This document shows positions 26,448 through 34,065 of a stretch of DNA of 64,000 bases, piece after piece. The notes beneath the pieces are model-generated. The model was not told where the DNA came from and did not search any database. It saw nothing but the letters and a program-made list of their open reading frames with translations. The first letter of the stretch is position 1; every line of letters begins with the position of its first letter. Location: NCBI RefSeq assembly GCF_014237835.1, contig NZ_JACJVI010000019.1, positions 1-64,000 on the forward strand. The letters run 5' to 3'. The DNA comes from Rhizobium sp. AQ_MP (GTDB taxonomy: Bacteria; Pseudomonadota; Alphaproteobacteria; Rhizobiales; Rhizobiaceae). The translations under genes were made by a program, and so were the position numbers.

Positions 26448-26993
26448 ATGAGCGAGCGACTGACAACAGCGGTAAGAATGGGCATCGGCGCCCGTCAGAT
26501 TCTGAACAAGACGCGCACGTTTCCTGACGCTGAAGTTAGAAATCCATTCGGTTCAGATATGCCCCATATCGGCGTTGAACCGATGCTTCTGGCTCTCGCG
26601 ATGGAGTTGGCGCTGAAGGCTTGGTACGTTTTTGACTATGACAAGATACCGAAGAAGCGCTGGACTCACGATCTCGCAGAGATTTTCGACAGCCTGACCG
26701 ACGAAAGCAGGCAAAAGCTGGATGCCGCCTTTAAGGCGACCGTAGCGCCGCGCCATCCTAATTTCTTCTATGTTGATTACGGGATCCGAGACGTCCTCTT
26801 CCAACACAAAGATGCATTCGTAAGGTGGCGCTATCTCCACGAGAGTGGAGAGCCCATGTTGTTTGAGCAGTCTGTCTTTGAGGCAACGGCCGAGATGGTG
26901 ATCGTGGAGTTTGAGAAGCGTTATCGGACCGAACCGGTATACCCGCCGCCGCTTTCTCGGAGGCTCGAGATCAAAGGCGAGCAGGACCTTTGA
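26448..26993 (+). CDS. Hypothetical protein, HEPN-like
   Basis: A 181-residue protein with codon use and base composition clearly more AT-rich than its neighbours, suggesting acquisition. The helical middle (EPMLLALAMELALKAWYVFDYDKIPKKRWTHDLAEIFDSLTDESRQKLDAAF) resembles the Lys...His-Asp-Leu helix of HEPN-superfamily proteins, many of which are toxins or RNases. The classic RxxxxH motif is not clearly present. Ribosome site is weak. It converges on, and overlaps by 23 bases, a ribbon-helix-helix gene on the other strand. The HEPN assignment is tentative. Confidence 0.55.
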   Translation: MSERLTTAVRMGIGARQILNKTRTFPDAEVRNPFGSDMPHIGVEPMLLALAMELALKAWYVFDYDKIPKKRWTHDLAEIFDSLTDESRQKLDAAFKATVAPRHPNFFYVDYGIRDVLFQHKDAFVRWRYLHESGEPMLFEQSVFEATAEMVIVEFEKRYRTEPVYPPPLSRRLEIKGEQDL

Positions 26994-27237
26994 TCTGTCC
27001 TGACTGACCTTCACCCCACCGATCCATCCAGGCCAGCACCGCGTCGCCGTCGTGGCCGAGATCCTGGTCCACATCGGCGAGAGCTTGCTGCATGTCAGCA
27101 TGCCAGCGGCTGCGACCGTCGAGATAGAGTTCGATGGCGCGGGCGATGATGTCTTCGCGCGCCTGTCCCGTCTGCCGCGACAGCGTATCGACGGCGCCGC
27201 TCAAGGCCTCGGGTAACATTATTTCGAGCTTCGTCAT
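26971..27237 (-). CDS. Ribbon-helix-helix (CopG-like) DNA-binding protein
   Basis: An 88-residue protein. Residues 1-45 match a CopG/RHH antitoxin-type domain (TKLEIMLPEALSGAVDTLSRQTGQAREDIIARAIELYLDG). The C-terminal half is acidic (LADVDQDLGHDGDAVLAWMDRWG), as in antitoxins that block RelE-type toxins. No toxin follows on the same strand; its 3' end instead overlaps the convergent HEPN-like gene by 23 bases. ATG 27237 was chosen to match RHH length. Possibly an orphan antitoxin or a regulator. Confidence 0.75.
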   Translation of the reverse strand: MTKLEIMLPEALSGAVDTLSRQTGQAREDIIARAIELYLDGRSRWHADMQQALADVDQDLGHDGDAVLAWMDRWGEGQSGQIKGPARL

Positions 27238-27313
27238 ATTTCGTGCCTTGCCGGAACCCCATGACACGCCTACCTTACCTCTATCGGCAACGTAACGAAA
27301 GGAAGGTGATCCA

Positions 27314-27388
27314 ATGTCTAGTGAGATTTCGGTCTGCGTGCGTGACTTTGGAAAGGGTGCGGTTTTGACGGGGCAGCCCTCGGCCTGA
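27314..27388 (+). CDS. Possible small protein or leader peptide (24 aa)
   Basis: A 24-codon ORF (MSSEISVCVRDFGKG then AVLTGQPSA) preceded by a strong GGAAGGTG site and followed after 58 bases by a clear intrinsic terminator. It sits alone on the plus strand between a divergent RHH gene and a convergent DUF3750 gene, so it is not the leader of a downstream structural gene. It may be a small protein or the coding part of a small regulatory RNA. I do not recognise the sequence. Confidence 0.35.
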   Translation: MSSEISVCVRDFGKGAVLTGQPSA

Positions 27389-27446
27389 TCCAGCCTTCCT
27401 GCGGGTGGTTTTCCATCCGGGTCCGGACAAGGACTAAAGCTCATGG

Positions 27447-27472
27447 GAGCCACCTTCGCGGGTGGCTCTTTT
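27447..27472 (+). terminator. Rho-independent terminator of a short plus-strand transcript
   Basis: A perfect 8-bp stem GAGCCACC/GGTGGCTC with a 6-base loop followed by TTTT. It ends a transcription unit of about 200 bases whose only coding content is the 24-codon ORF, and so points to an expressed small RNA. Confidence 0.75.
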
Positions 27473-27501
27473 GATTCCGGGCTATAGCTCTTCTTACGCG
27501 C

Positions 27502-28236
27502 CTAAAGCCCCACCGTGCCGAAGCCCGGCACCTTGATGCCCGGCCGCACGACATCGATCCCGGCCACCAGCCCTAGGAAATTCACCTCCAGTCCGCTGCG
27601 CACCCCGACCGAAAAGCCGGCGAGCCCGCCAAGGCTCACATGCAGGTCGCGCCCGTCTTCGTCGAGATGATAGAAGGCTCCATCAGGCAGATAGTCACGG
27701 CCGACGGCATCCGCCGGCAGCACGGCGCCGAGTTCCGGCACTTCCCGCAGCACATGCGCCACGAAGGTGTTGGAGTTCGGACCCGGATAGATCCGGTAGC
27801 CGCCCGGCTGGCCATAGGCGTAACCCGCGATTGCCGCCTCCACCTTCGGGATCAGCCGCTTTGCCTCTTCGCCCTTCACCTCGGCCACCAGCCGCGGCGG
27901 GTTGGAATACCAGAAGGCGTCCGGTGCCCGATGGTTGCGGCGGATCGGCGAGCCCCAGCCCACCTTGTCGTAGCGCTGATAGGCGCCGTTCTCGTCCTTG
28001 GTGACGATCCAGGCATGGCTGGCAATCGCGCCCTTCAGGCCCCCGGTCATCGCCGAAAACACATAGATCGCCGCTTCGGGGCTCGCTTCCGCCTTGGGCA
28101 GCAGGCCGGACGAGCCCCAGTTGGCCTCGTTCCAGCGCTGCGGCCGGTCCTTCGACACCCACAGTCCGGCCGAAACCAGCGTCGGCAGGATGAAGACGAG
28201 AACCACGACGGAAAGGAAGCGCAGCAGAAATCTCAA
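27502..28236 (-). CDS. DUF3750 domain membrane-anchored protein
   Basis: About 244 residues with an N-terminal membrane anchor (FLLRFLSVVVLVFILPTLVSAGLW) and a DUF3750 body: SHAWIVTKDENGAYQRYDKVGWGSPIRRNH, GYAYGQPGGYRIYPGPNSNTFVAHVLREVP, GRDYLPDGAFYHLDEDGRDLHVSLGG. The start is uncertain: no ATG lies at a suitable place, and TTG 28236 with a GAGG site is the best fit. A start at 28371 would overlap the divergent asparaginase gene by more than 50 bases. Function unknown; the NTFVAHVLR stretch resembles a permuted NlpC/P60-like Cys-less core, which is only a suggestion. Confidence 0.75.
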   Translation of the reverse strand: MRFLLRFLSVVVLVFILPTLVSAGLWVSKDRPQRWNEANWGSSGLLPKAEASPEAAIYVFSAMTGGLKGAIASHAWIVTKDENGAYQRYDKVGWGSPIRRNHRAPDAFWYSNPPRLVAEVKGEEAKRLIPKVEAAIAGYAYGQPGGYRIYPGPNSNTFVAHVLREVPELGAVLPADAVGRDYLPDGAFYHLDEDGRDLHVSLGGLAGFSVGVRSGLEVNFLGLVAGIDVVRPGIKVPGFGTVGL

Positions 28237-28314
28237 TACCGACCTCAGACTTGGTATGGGGGGCGATGCATGCTTTAACGACTGCCTGACAATCTTGGCA
28301 TTTTGAGGCGCAGC

Positions 28315-29322
28315 ATGGAAAATCCAGTCACGGTCGAGGTCACACGCGGTCAACTCGTCGAGAGCCGCCATCGCGGGTTGGCCGTGGTGGTCGATGCCGA
28401 GGGTAAGATCCTCTTCTCCGCTGGCGATATCGAGGCGGGCATCTTCCCGCGCTCCGCCTGCAAGGCCATGCAGGCCCTGCCGCTAGTCGAAAGTGGCGCG
28501 GCGGACGCCTATGGCTTCGGCAACCGGGAACTGGCGCTCGCCTGCTCCTCCCATTCCGGCGAACCGGAACATGTCGCCACCGCTGCGGCCATGCTGAAAG
28601 CTGCCGGGCGCGACGAGAGCATTCTGGAATGCGGCGCCCACTGGTCCTCCCAGCAACCTGTTCTGATTGACCAGGCGCGCACGCTCGACAAACCGACCGC
28701 GCTGCACAACAACTGCTCGGGCAAACATTCCGGCTTCGTCTGCACCTGTGTGCATACCGGCGAAGACCCGCGCGGTTATGCCGGCTTCGATCATCCGCTG
28801 CAGCAGGCGATCCGTGCCATCATGTCGGATCTGACGGGTGCCGTGCTCTCGCGTGACAATTGCGGCACCGACGGCTGCTCGATCCCGACCTATGCCGTAC
28901 CGCTTATCGGTCTCGCCAGAGGCTTCGGCAAGCTCGCCACGGGCAGGGGTCTGGAGCCCATCCGCGCCGCCGCCGCCCGCAGGCTGATCGACGCCTGCAT
29001 GGCCGAACCTTTCTATGTCGCCGGCACCAAGCGCTTCTGCACGAAGCTGATGCAGGTCGCACCCGGCAAGATCTTCGCCAAGACGGGCGCCGAAGGCGTG
29101 TTCTGCGCGCTGCTTCCGGACAAGGGCCTCTCCTTTGCGGTGAAGGCCGAGGACGGCGCGACCCGCGCGGCCGAAGCCATGATCGCCGTTTTGCTTGCCC
29201 GCCATTTCGACGAGGACACCGAGGAGCGGGCTGCGTTGATGAAGCTCGCCCATCACGGCATGACCAACTGGAATGGCTTGGCTGTCGGCGCGATCCGCAC
29301 GACCGATGTGCTCTTCGCCTGA
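28315..29322 (+). CDS. L-asparaginase, rhizobial type (class 3)
   Basis: A 335-residue protein matching the asparaginase family characterised in Rhizobium etli, unrelated to E. coli AnsA/AnsB. Seen: FPRSACKAMQALPL with the Ser47-x-x-Lys50 active-site pair, SSHSGEPEHVATAAAML, LHNNCSGKHSGFVCTC with the zinc-associated Cys and Lys, and SRDNCGTDGCSIPTYA. It hydrolyses L-asparagine to aspartate and ammonia. ATG 28315 follows GAGG at 6 bases. It stands alone; the DUF3750 gene is divergent. Confidence 0.9.
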   Translation: MENPVTVEVTRGQLVESRHRGLAVVVDAEGKILFSAGDIEAGIFPRSACKAMQALPLVESGAADAYGFGNRELALACSSHSGEPEHVATAAAMLKAAGRDESILECGAHWSSQQPVLIDQARTLDKPTALHNNCSGKHSGFVCTCVHTGEDPRGYAGFDHPLQQAIRAIMSDLTGAVLSRDNCGTDGCSIPTYAVPLIGLARGFGKLATGRGLEPIRAAAARRLIDACMAEPFYVAGTKRFCTKLMQVAPGKIFAKTGAEGVFCALLPDKGLSFAVKAEDGATRAAEAMIAVLLARHFDEDTEERAALMKLAHHGMTNWNGLAVGAIRTTDVLFA

Positions 29323-29566
29323 GAAATGTCCCGGTGCTGTGCCGGTTTCATCTCGGCCCTTCTGCCTCAAGGGAGGTTTAACGCTTGGCGGCTAGTCTGT
29401 CTCGCGACCGACAGCAAGCAACCGACGAGGCCGCGTTCCATGGACGTTTCGATGAGAGGGCCGAACCGGCCCGACATTCGCAGCGACGGGCCGCTCCGGT
29501 CTCAACTCCTGAAACTGGCCGGTCAGGTCTTGGAACTCCAATGTCTGGAGACCGTGGAAGATCGAA
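29323..29566. other. Region between asparaginase and the small gene before the flippase
   Basis: About 240 bases with no supported gene. Overlapping frames exist in all three plus frames, including an ATG at 29440 with a plausible 50-codon reading, but codon bias is mixed. A frameshifted 5' end of the 29567 gene is possible and cannot be excluded. Confidence 0.4.
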
Positions 29567-29863
29567 ATGGAGATCGCCATGCGCTTCCGCGGTGATAATG
29601 ACTGCTTCGTCGGCGCGATCGATCTCGAAGACCGGATGAGCCCGCTCGCAGAACCGCTGACTGCCTGCTACATCCCGCAGACGGCTCTTGGCCAGCTTTA
29701 CTGCCAACACGGGATGGCAGGTCTGCGGCTCCGTATCCGTCCTCTCTATGAAGCAGCCGGCATCGCTGCGCGGTCGCGCATTCTCGCCGCTGTCGATGCC
29801 GCCACCCGTGTCTTTTCGCGCCATGGCCGAAGCGCCGGCCTCATCCGGTTCAGTATTCCATGA
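29567..29863 (+). CDS. Small hypothetical protein coupled to a flippase gene
   Basis: A 98-residue protein without recognisable domain (MEIAMRFRGDNDCFVG... RMSPLAEPLTACYIPQTALG). Support: codon third positions have the high GC of true genes here, a GGAAG site lies 6 bases before the ATG, and its stop overlaps the flippase ATG as ATGA. No signal peptide or membrane segment. It may be truncated at its N-terminus by a frameshift. Function unknown. Confidence 0.45.
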   Translation: MEIAMRFRGDNDCFVGAIDLEDRMSPLAEPLTACYIPQTALGQLYCQHGMAGLRLRIRPLYEAAGIAARSRILAAVDAATRVFSRHGRSAGLIRFSIP

Positions 29864-31197
29864 TCACCGGGCTTCGGCTGAGGGCGGCAAACGCATTTCG
29901 TGATCCCGGCCTGCGCGGTGCGTTACTAAGCATTACCGTCCGGATTGCCGCCGCCTTTGTCGGGCTTGGCCTGCAGGTCCTGCTCGCCCGCCTCATGGCG
30001 CTTCAGGACTACGGCATCTACGTCATCCTCTGGACCTGGGTCAGCGTCGTCGGACAGGTGGGCGTGCTCGGTTTCTACGATTCCGCCGCTCGCTTCATCC
30101 CGCGTTATGGCCGGCGCGAAAAGCATGCGCATCTTGCGGGATACATCGAGACCGGCTTCTGTGCCGTCCTGGTCGGCTCCGGTCTGCTGGCTGCACTTGC
30201 GCTCGCCTTCCTCTTCCTGCTCCCGGGGCTCGTCGATCCGGCCTTCCTGCTGCCGATCGGCGTACTGGCGCTCGGCTTTCCGGTTCTCTCGCTCGAAACC
30301 TACCTGACCGGTATCGCCCGTGGCTTCGGCTGGTATGCGCTTTCGACCATTCCGGGCTTCATCCTGCGCCCCGTGCTGATCATGCTGGGCGTCGGGATCG
30401 CCGAGCTTGCCGGTCTCACCCTCGATGCCGTGACGGTGCTCTCGCTGGTCGTGCTCGCCTCCGTACTGGTGCTCGTGGTCCAGGCGCTCCTCCTGCGCGC
30501 CCGCCTGCCGAGACGCGTTCGACCCGCGACCACGCCCGAGCGTCGCCGCTTCTGGCTTCTTACGTCCGTGCTGATGATGCCGGCGATGACGGCGGAAGAG
30601 CTCTTCGTCTGGATCGACGTGCTGATCCTCGGCTTCCTTGTGCCGCCCGATCAGGCCTCGCTTTATTTCGCCGCCCAGCGTTCGCTCTCGCTCGCCGCCT
30701 TCGTGCAATATGGCTTCATGCTGGTCGCCGCCCGTGGCTTCTCGCTGTCGCTCGCCTCGGCCGACAGGGCAGGGCTGCAGGTCCGCATCACCCGCTCCAC
30801 CAATGCCACCTTCTGGCTCACCATCCCCTCGGTGGCGCTGACACTGGTCGCCGGCTATCCGCTGCTGCATCTCTTCGGAGAGGCCTTCGTTTCCGCCTAT
30901 CCCTGCCTCGTCCTGCTGGGCCTTGCCTATGTCATCCGCGCCGCCACCGGCCAGGCGTCCGAATTGCTCGTCGTACAGGGACGCTATCGTCTGAGCCTTG
31001 CCATCGTCTCGATTTCGGTCGCAGCCTGTGTCGCCGCGATGCTTGTGCTCGTGCCGCTCTACGGCATCATCGGCGCTGCAGGCGCCATGGTTCTCGTGCA
31101 GCTGATCCGCCTCGTGGTGGTCACAGGGCTCGTCCACCGTCACACCGGCTATTGGGTGCTGGTGCGTCCCTTCACGAAGGTCGCCGCGCAGGACTGA
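29860..31197 (+). CDS. Wzx-like polysaccharide flippase (oligosaccharide exporter family)
   Basis: A 445-residue protein with about 12 predicted helices in the MOP superfamily pattern: an N-terminal FVGLGLQVLLARLMALQDYGIYVILWTWVSVVGQVGVLGF and a C-terminal YGIIGAAGAMVLVQLIRLVVVTGLVHRHTG. Such proteins move lipid-linked oligosaccharides across the inner membrane. No glycosyltransferases or polymerase genes adjoin it, so the lipid-linked substrate is unknown. Start overlaps the preceding small gene by four bases. Confidence 0.8.
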   Translation: MITGLRLRAANAFRDPGLRGALLSITVRIAAAFVGLGLQVLLARLMALQDYGIYVILWTWVSVVGQVGVLGFYDSAARFIPRYGRREKHAHLAGYIETGFCAVLVGSGLLAALALAFLFLLPGLVDPAFLLPIGVLALGFPVLSLETYLTGIARGFGWYALSTIPGFILRPVLIMLGVGIAELAGLTLDAVTVLSLVVLASVLVLVVQALLLRARLPRRVRPATTPERRRFWLLTSVLMMPAMTAEELFVWIDVLILGFLVPPDQASLYFAAQRSLSLAAFVQYGFMLVAARGFSLSLASADRAGLQVRITRSTNATFWLTIPSVALTLVAGYPLLHLFGEAFVSAYPCLVLLGLAYVIRAATGQASELLVVQGRYRLSLAIVSISVAACVAAMLVLVPLYGIIGAAGAMVLVQLIRLVVVTGLVHRHTGYWVLVRPFTKVAAQD

Positions 31198-31215
31198 CCG
31201 CTCGGGCGCCCGTCG

Positions 31216-31971
31216 TCAGGCCAGCACAAGATGGGCGCCCTTGGCGCGATAGCCGTCGAGAACGACAGGGTCGATATCCGAGACGACGATCAGCCCGGTC
31301 GGCTGCGTTATCGGCACGATGCCGAAAGGCGAGACTGTGTCGAGCTTCTCTGATGTCAGCGGGCAATAACTGGCAAGGCTGCGCTCCAACACCCGCCGCT
31401 TGATCGCAGCCTCCTCGAAATCCCCGGTCGTCAGCCCCTCCGCCGGATGGGCGGCTGTCGCGCCGAGAAAGAAGACATCCGGCCGGATCTGCTCGATGGC
31501 CGCAAGCGCCGTCGGCCCGACCGCCACCATAGAATGGCGGTAGATCCGCCCGCCGATCAGCACCACCTTGATATCCCTGTGCCGTTCCAGCTCGGCGGCA
31601 ATCGTCGGCGCATGGGTGACGACGGTAAGCGCCATGTCGAGCGGGATCTGCCGCACGATTTCCGCCGTTGTCGTGCCGCCATCCAAGAACACCACCTGAC
31701 CCGGCGAGATCAGTCGCACCGCCGCTGCCGCCAGCCGCTGCTTCTCCTCGGTCGCCAGACCCCGCCTTGCCGAGAGATCAGGCAGGGGGGCTGCAATCGG
31801 TAGCGCCCCACCATGCACGCGTTTCAGGAGACCCGCTGCCGCCATGTCCCGCATGTCGCGCCGGATCGTATCTTCCGACACCTCCCACAGTCGCGCCAAC
31901 TCCCCGGCCACCGCCCGCCCGTCACGCTTCAGCACGTCAAGGATCAACCGTCGTCTCTGTTCAGTCAGCAT
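31216..31971 (-). CDS. DeoR/GlpR-family transcriptional regulator
   Basis: A 251-residue regulator. N-terminal DeoR-type helix-turn-helix (RRRLILDVLKRDGRAVAGELARLWEVSEDTIRRDMRDM) and a C-terminal sugar-phosphate sensing domain (VFLDGGTTTAEIVRQIP, TVVTHAPTIAAELERH, IGGRIYRHSMVAVGPTALA). It usually represses sugar or carbohydrate catabolism genes. ATG 31971 was chosen as the canonical MLTEQRR; an in-frame extension to 32301 crosses the divergent gene. The divergent gene at 32092 is its likeliest target. Confidence 0.9.
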   Translation of the reverse strand: MLTEQRRRLILDVLKRDGRAVAGELARLWEVSEDTIRRDMRDMAAAGLLKRVHGGALPIAAPLPDLSARRGLATEEKQRLAAAAVRLISPGQVVFLDGGTTTAEIVRQIPLDMALTVVTHAPTIAAELERHRDIKVVLIGGRIYRHSMVAVGPTALAAIEQIRPDVFFLGATAAHPAEGLTTGDFEEAAIKRRVLERSLASYCPLTSEKLDTVSPFGIVPITQPTGLIVVSDIDPVVLDGYRAKGAHLVLA

Positions 31972-31992
31972 GATTGCGCCCGTTTGTTCACG

Positions 31993-32007
31993 ATAATTCC
32001 GGATTAT
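31993..32007. promoter_or_regulatory. Inverted repeat between DeoR gene and 32092 gene
   Basis: ATAAT-TCCGG-ATTAT, 5-bp arms, 22 bases upstream of the DeoR start. It is a candidate DeoR-binding site and lies near both divergent starts. Weak evidence on its own. Confidence 0.35.
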
Positions 32008-32091
32008 GCTGAAATAGATTCGACAATCCAGCAGAATCGTGCGGATATGTGCATGTTTCTGCATGAGGCAGATGAAAAGAGGGAGATGAAA

Positions 32092-32448
32092 ATGCTGATT
32101 CTGATAGCCGGCCCCTACCGTTCGGGCACGGGTGATGACTCGGAAAAGATGGCTGCCAACCTGAAGGCGCTCGAAGCGCCGTCCTATGCCCTGTTCAAGG
32201 CGGGCCATGTGCCGATGATCGGGGAATGGGTGGCGCTGCCCGTCTGGCATGCTGCCGGCGGCAAGGCGATCGGCGACGATCTCTACGAGGAAATCTTCCA
32301 CCCCGTCGCCGGTCGGCTCCTGGCACTGTGCGGCGGCGTGCTACGCCTGCCGGGCGCCTCCAAGGGCGCAGACAACGACGTCCGCATCGCCAACGAACGC
32401 GGCATTCCGGTCTGGTACCGCCTGGAGGATGTGCCGGGCTGCGGGTGA
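32092..32448 (+). CDS. DUF4406-like nucleoside-deoxyribosyltransferase-fold protein
   Basis: A 118-residue protein beginning MLILIAGPYRSGT, a pattern of the nucleoside 2-deoxyribosyltransferase-like/DUF4406 family, followed by NLKALEAPSYALFKAGHVPMIGEW, VLRLPGASKGADNDVRIANERGIPVWYRLED. The family hydrolyses or transfers nucleoside bases, but many members are uncharacterised. A GGAG site lies 6 bases upstream of this ATG; an ATG two codons earlier is an alternative. It is divergent from a DeoR regulator. Confidence 0.7.
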   Translation: MLILIAGPYRSGTGDDSEKMAANLKALEAPSYALFKAGHVPMIGEWVALPVWHAAGGKAIGDDLYEEIFHPVAGRLLALCGGVLRLPGASKGADNDVRIANERGIPVWYRLEDVPGCG

Positions 32449-32496
32449 GGCAGATTTAGGACATCAGGGACACAGGTGAGGTCGGTACTCGCCGCC

Positions 32497-33156
32497 TCAC
32501 TCCACCTCGGCCAGCCGCTTCTCCCACATCGCCTTGAAGCTCGGGCGGGCCTGGATGCGGGCGAGCCATTCGGCAGTCTTCGGATGCTGATCGAACAGCG
32601 GCTGATAGGCCTGGGCGTAACGGACGATTTCGCCGAGATTGATGTCGGCCACGGTGAAGCGTCCGCCGACGGTATAGTCGTGCTGGGCAAAATGCTTCTC
32701 CAGCACGCCGAACGGCCGCGCCAGCAGCTTGGCGACCTCGGCAGCTTCCGCCTGGCCCTCAGCCGAGGCAAGCCTGCCATTTGCATTGGCCATGGAGATC
32801 TTCAGAGCGTCCGCCTCGATCGAGGTCGCGGCAAACAGCGACCATTGCAGCATCTGCGCTTCCTCGTTGAGATCGCGCGGCGCAATCGGTCCGCCCTGTT
32901 TCCTTGCCACATAGAGCGTCTGGGCAAGCGACTCGTTCAGGACCAGCCCGTCGTCCTCGATGGTCGGAATGCTGCCCATCGGGTTGACCGCGAGGAATTC
33001 CGCCGAGCGTGTGTTAAGACGTGCGTTAGGAGCCATGGGATCTTCAAGCTTGTAGGCCTGGATCACCGGCTTGAGCTCGAAGGGCATGCCGAGCTCCTCC
33101 ACCAGCCAGAGGATGCGCGTCGCGCGCGATTTGTAGACGCCGTAGATCTTCAGCAT
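32497..33156 (-). CDS. Glutathione S-transferase family protein
   Basis: A 219-residue two-domain GST. The N-terminal thioredoxin-like domain (about 1-80) has IYGVYKSRATRILWLVEELGMPFELKPV and the glutathione-contact segments NPMGSIPTIEDDGLVLNESLAQTLYVAR. The C-terminal helical domain (about 90-215) ends ADINLGEIVRYAQAYQPLFDQHPKTAEWLARIQARPSFKAMW. It conjugates or reduces with glutathione; substrate unknown. A GGGAG site precedes the ATG. Confidence 0.9.
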   Translation of the reverse strand: MLKIYGVYKSRATRILWLVEELGMPFELKPVIQAYKLEDPMAPNARLNTRSAEFLAVNPMGSIPTIEDDGLVLNESLAQTLYVARKQGGPIAPRDLNEEAQMLQWSLFAATSIEADALKISMANANGRLASAEGQAEAAEVAKLLARPFGVLEKHFAQHDYTVGGRFTVADINLGEIVRYAQAYQPLFDQHPKTAEWLARIQARPSFKAMWEKRLAEVE

Positions 33157-33458
33157 GCCGGTCTCCCTCGCTTCGTGGGCCGGAGGCTATCGCGCTGGTG
33201 AGTTCCGGAAAAGTGGTTGGCGATGATGGGATCGATGAATTTTGCTGATCAGCCCCGGCAATTGACAGCACGCCCGAGCTGCGCGTATCTCTGCGCCTCC
33301 AGGGTCTGCAGTTCACCCAGGCGTCACCGCCCCGATGAGGGGAGCTAAACCTGCTTTTCTTCTGATCGACGAAGCTCGTTTTCCCGTGCCCCGTCGGAAG
33401 TCGGTGACCACCGGCCTTGTGGTCCTTTCAAAGACCGGGCACGACCAGGAGAAATGAG
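33157..33458. other. Divergent intergenic region, GST / DUF2087 gene
   Basis: 302 bases without a supported gene. A TTGACA at 33262-33267 followed at 17-18 bases by TATCTC could be a sigma-70 promoter for the plus-strand gene. A GACCAC/GTGGTC hairpin at 33409-33427 lies in the leader of the DUF2087 gene. Confidence 0.4.
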
Positions 33459-34013
33459 ATGTCGAGGACGTCACATGCCTATTCTGCGCCCGATCTGTCG
33501 GCGCTTGCCAAAAACCTGAAGCGCGAACTCGAAGCGCGGGCGGAACCGCCCGGCCATGTCGAGCTCTTGAACATGCTGACCCGCGCCGTCGGCTATCGCA
33601 ACTACCAGCATTTCAAGGCAAGCCGTGCGGCCGAAGACCGCCTGGCTCATCCAGTGGTGGTCGAAGCGGAACCCGCCCCCGATTTCCGTCGTGTGGAACT
33701 GACGGCCCGCTGCTTTGCCGGAACCGATGTGCTCGTCCGCTGGCCGGGCAAGCTCAACCAGCAGCAGCTGGCCCTCTGGGTGCTCTGGTCCTTCCTGCCG
33801 GCCGGCGAGGACATGCCGGAAAAGGCCGTCAATTCGGTGCTGGTGCGCCACAACGGCATTTCCGATCACGTGTTGCTGCGCCGCGAGCTCGTCAACATGG
33901 GGCTTTTGACCCGCACGCGCGACTGCCGGCTCTATCGTCGGGTTGAGAAGCGTCCGCCGCCGGAGGCGCGCGAACTGATCCGGCTCGTCACCGGCTGGAG
34001 CCGAAGGACCTGA
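33459..34013 (+). CDS. DUF2087 domain protein (ArsR-type-like regulator)
   Basis: A 184-residue soluble protein. The N-terminal half (LKRELEARAEPPGHVELLNMLTRAVGYRNYQHFKASRAAEDR) is a glyoxalase-associated-like helical segment; the C-terminal half matches DUF2087 (GKLNQQQLALWVLWSFLPAGEDMPEKAVNSVLVRHNGISDHVLLRRELVNMGLLTRTRDCRLYRRVEKRPP), which has a winged-helix appearance and occurs in putative regulators. ATG 33459 follows AGGAGAA. Target genes unknown. Confidence 0.8.
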   Translation: MSRTSHAYSAPDLSALAKNLKRELEARAEPPGHVELLNMLTRAVGYRNYQHFKASRAAEDRLAHPVVVEAEPAPDFRRVELTARCFAGTDVLVRWPGKLNQQQLALWVLWSFLPAGEDMPEKAVNSVLVRHNGISDHVLLRRELVNMGLLTRTRDCRLYRRVEKRPPPEARELIRLVTGWSRRT

Positions 34014-34065
34014 TCGAAAGCGCAGGCTGGGAGCTAAGGACGCGGGTGCGCATACCGCCCGCGTC

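Noticed and set aside
29440-29595. A separate 51-codon gene beginning at 29440
   Set aside because: Mixed codon bias and no ribosome site; noted only as possible 5' remnant of the next gene.
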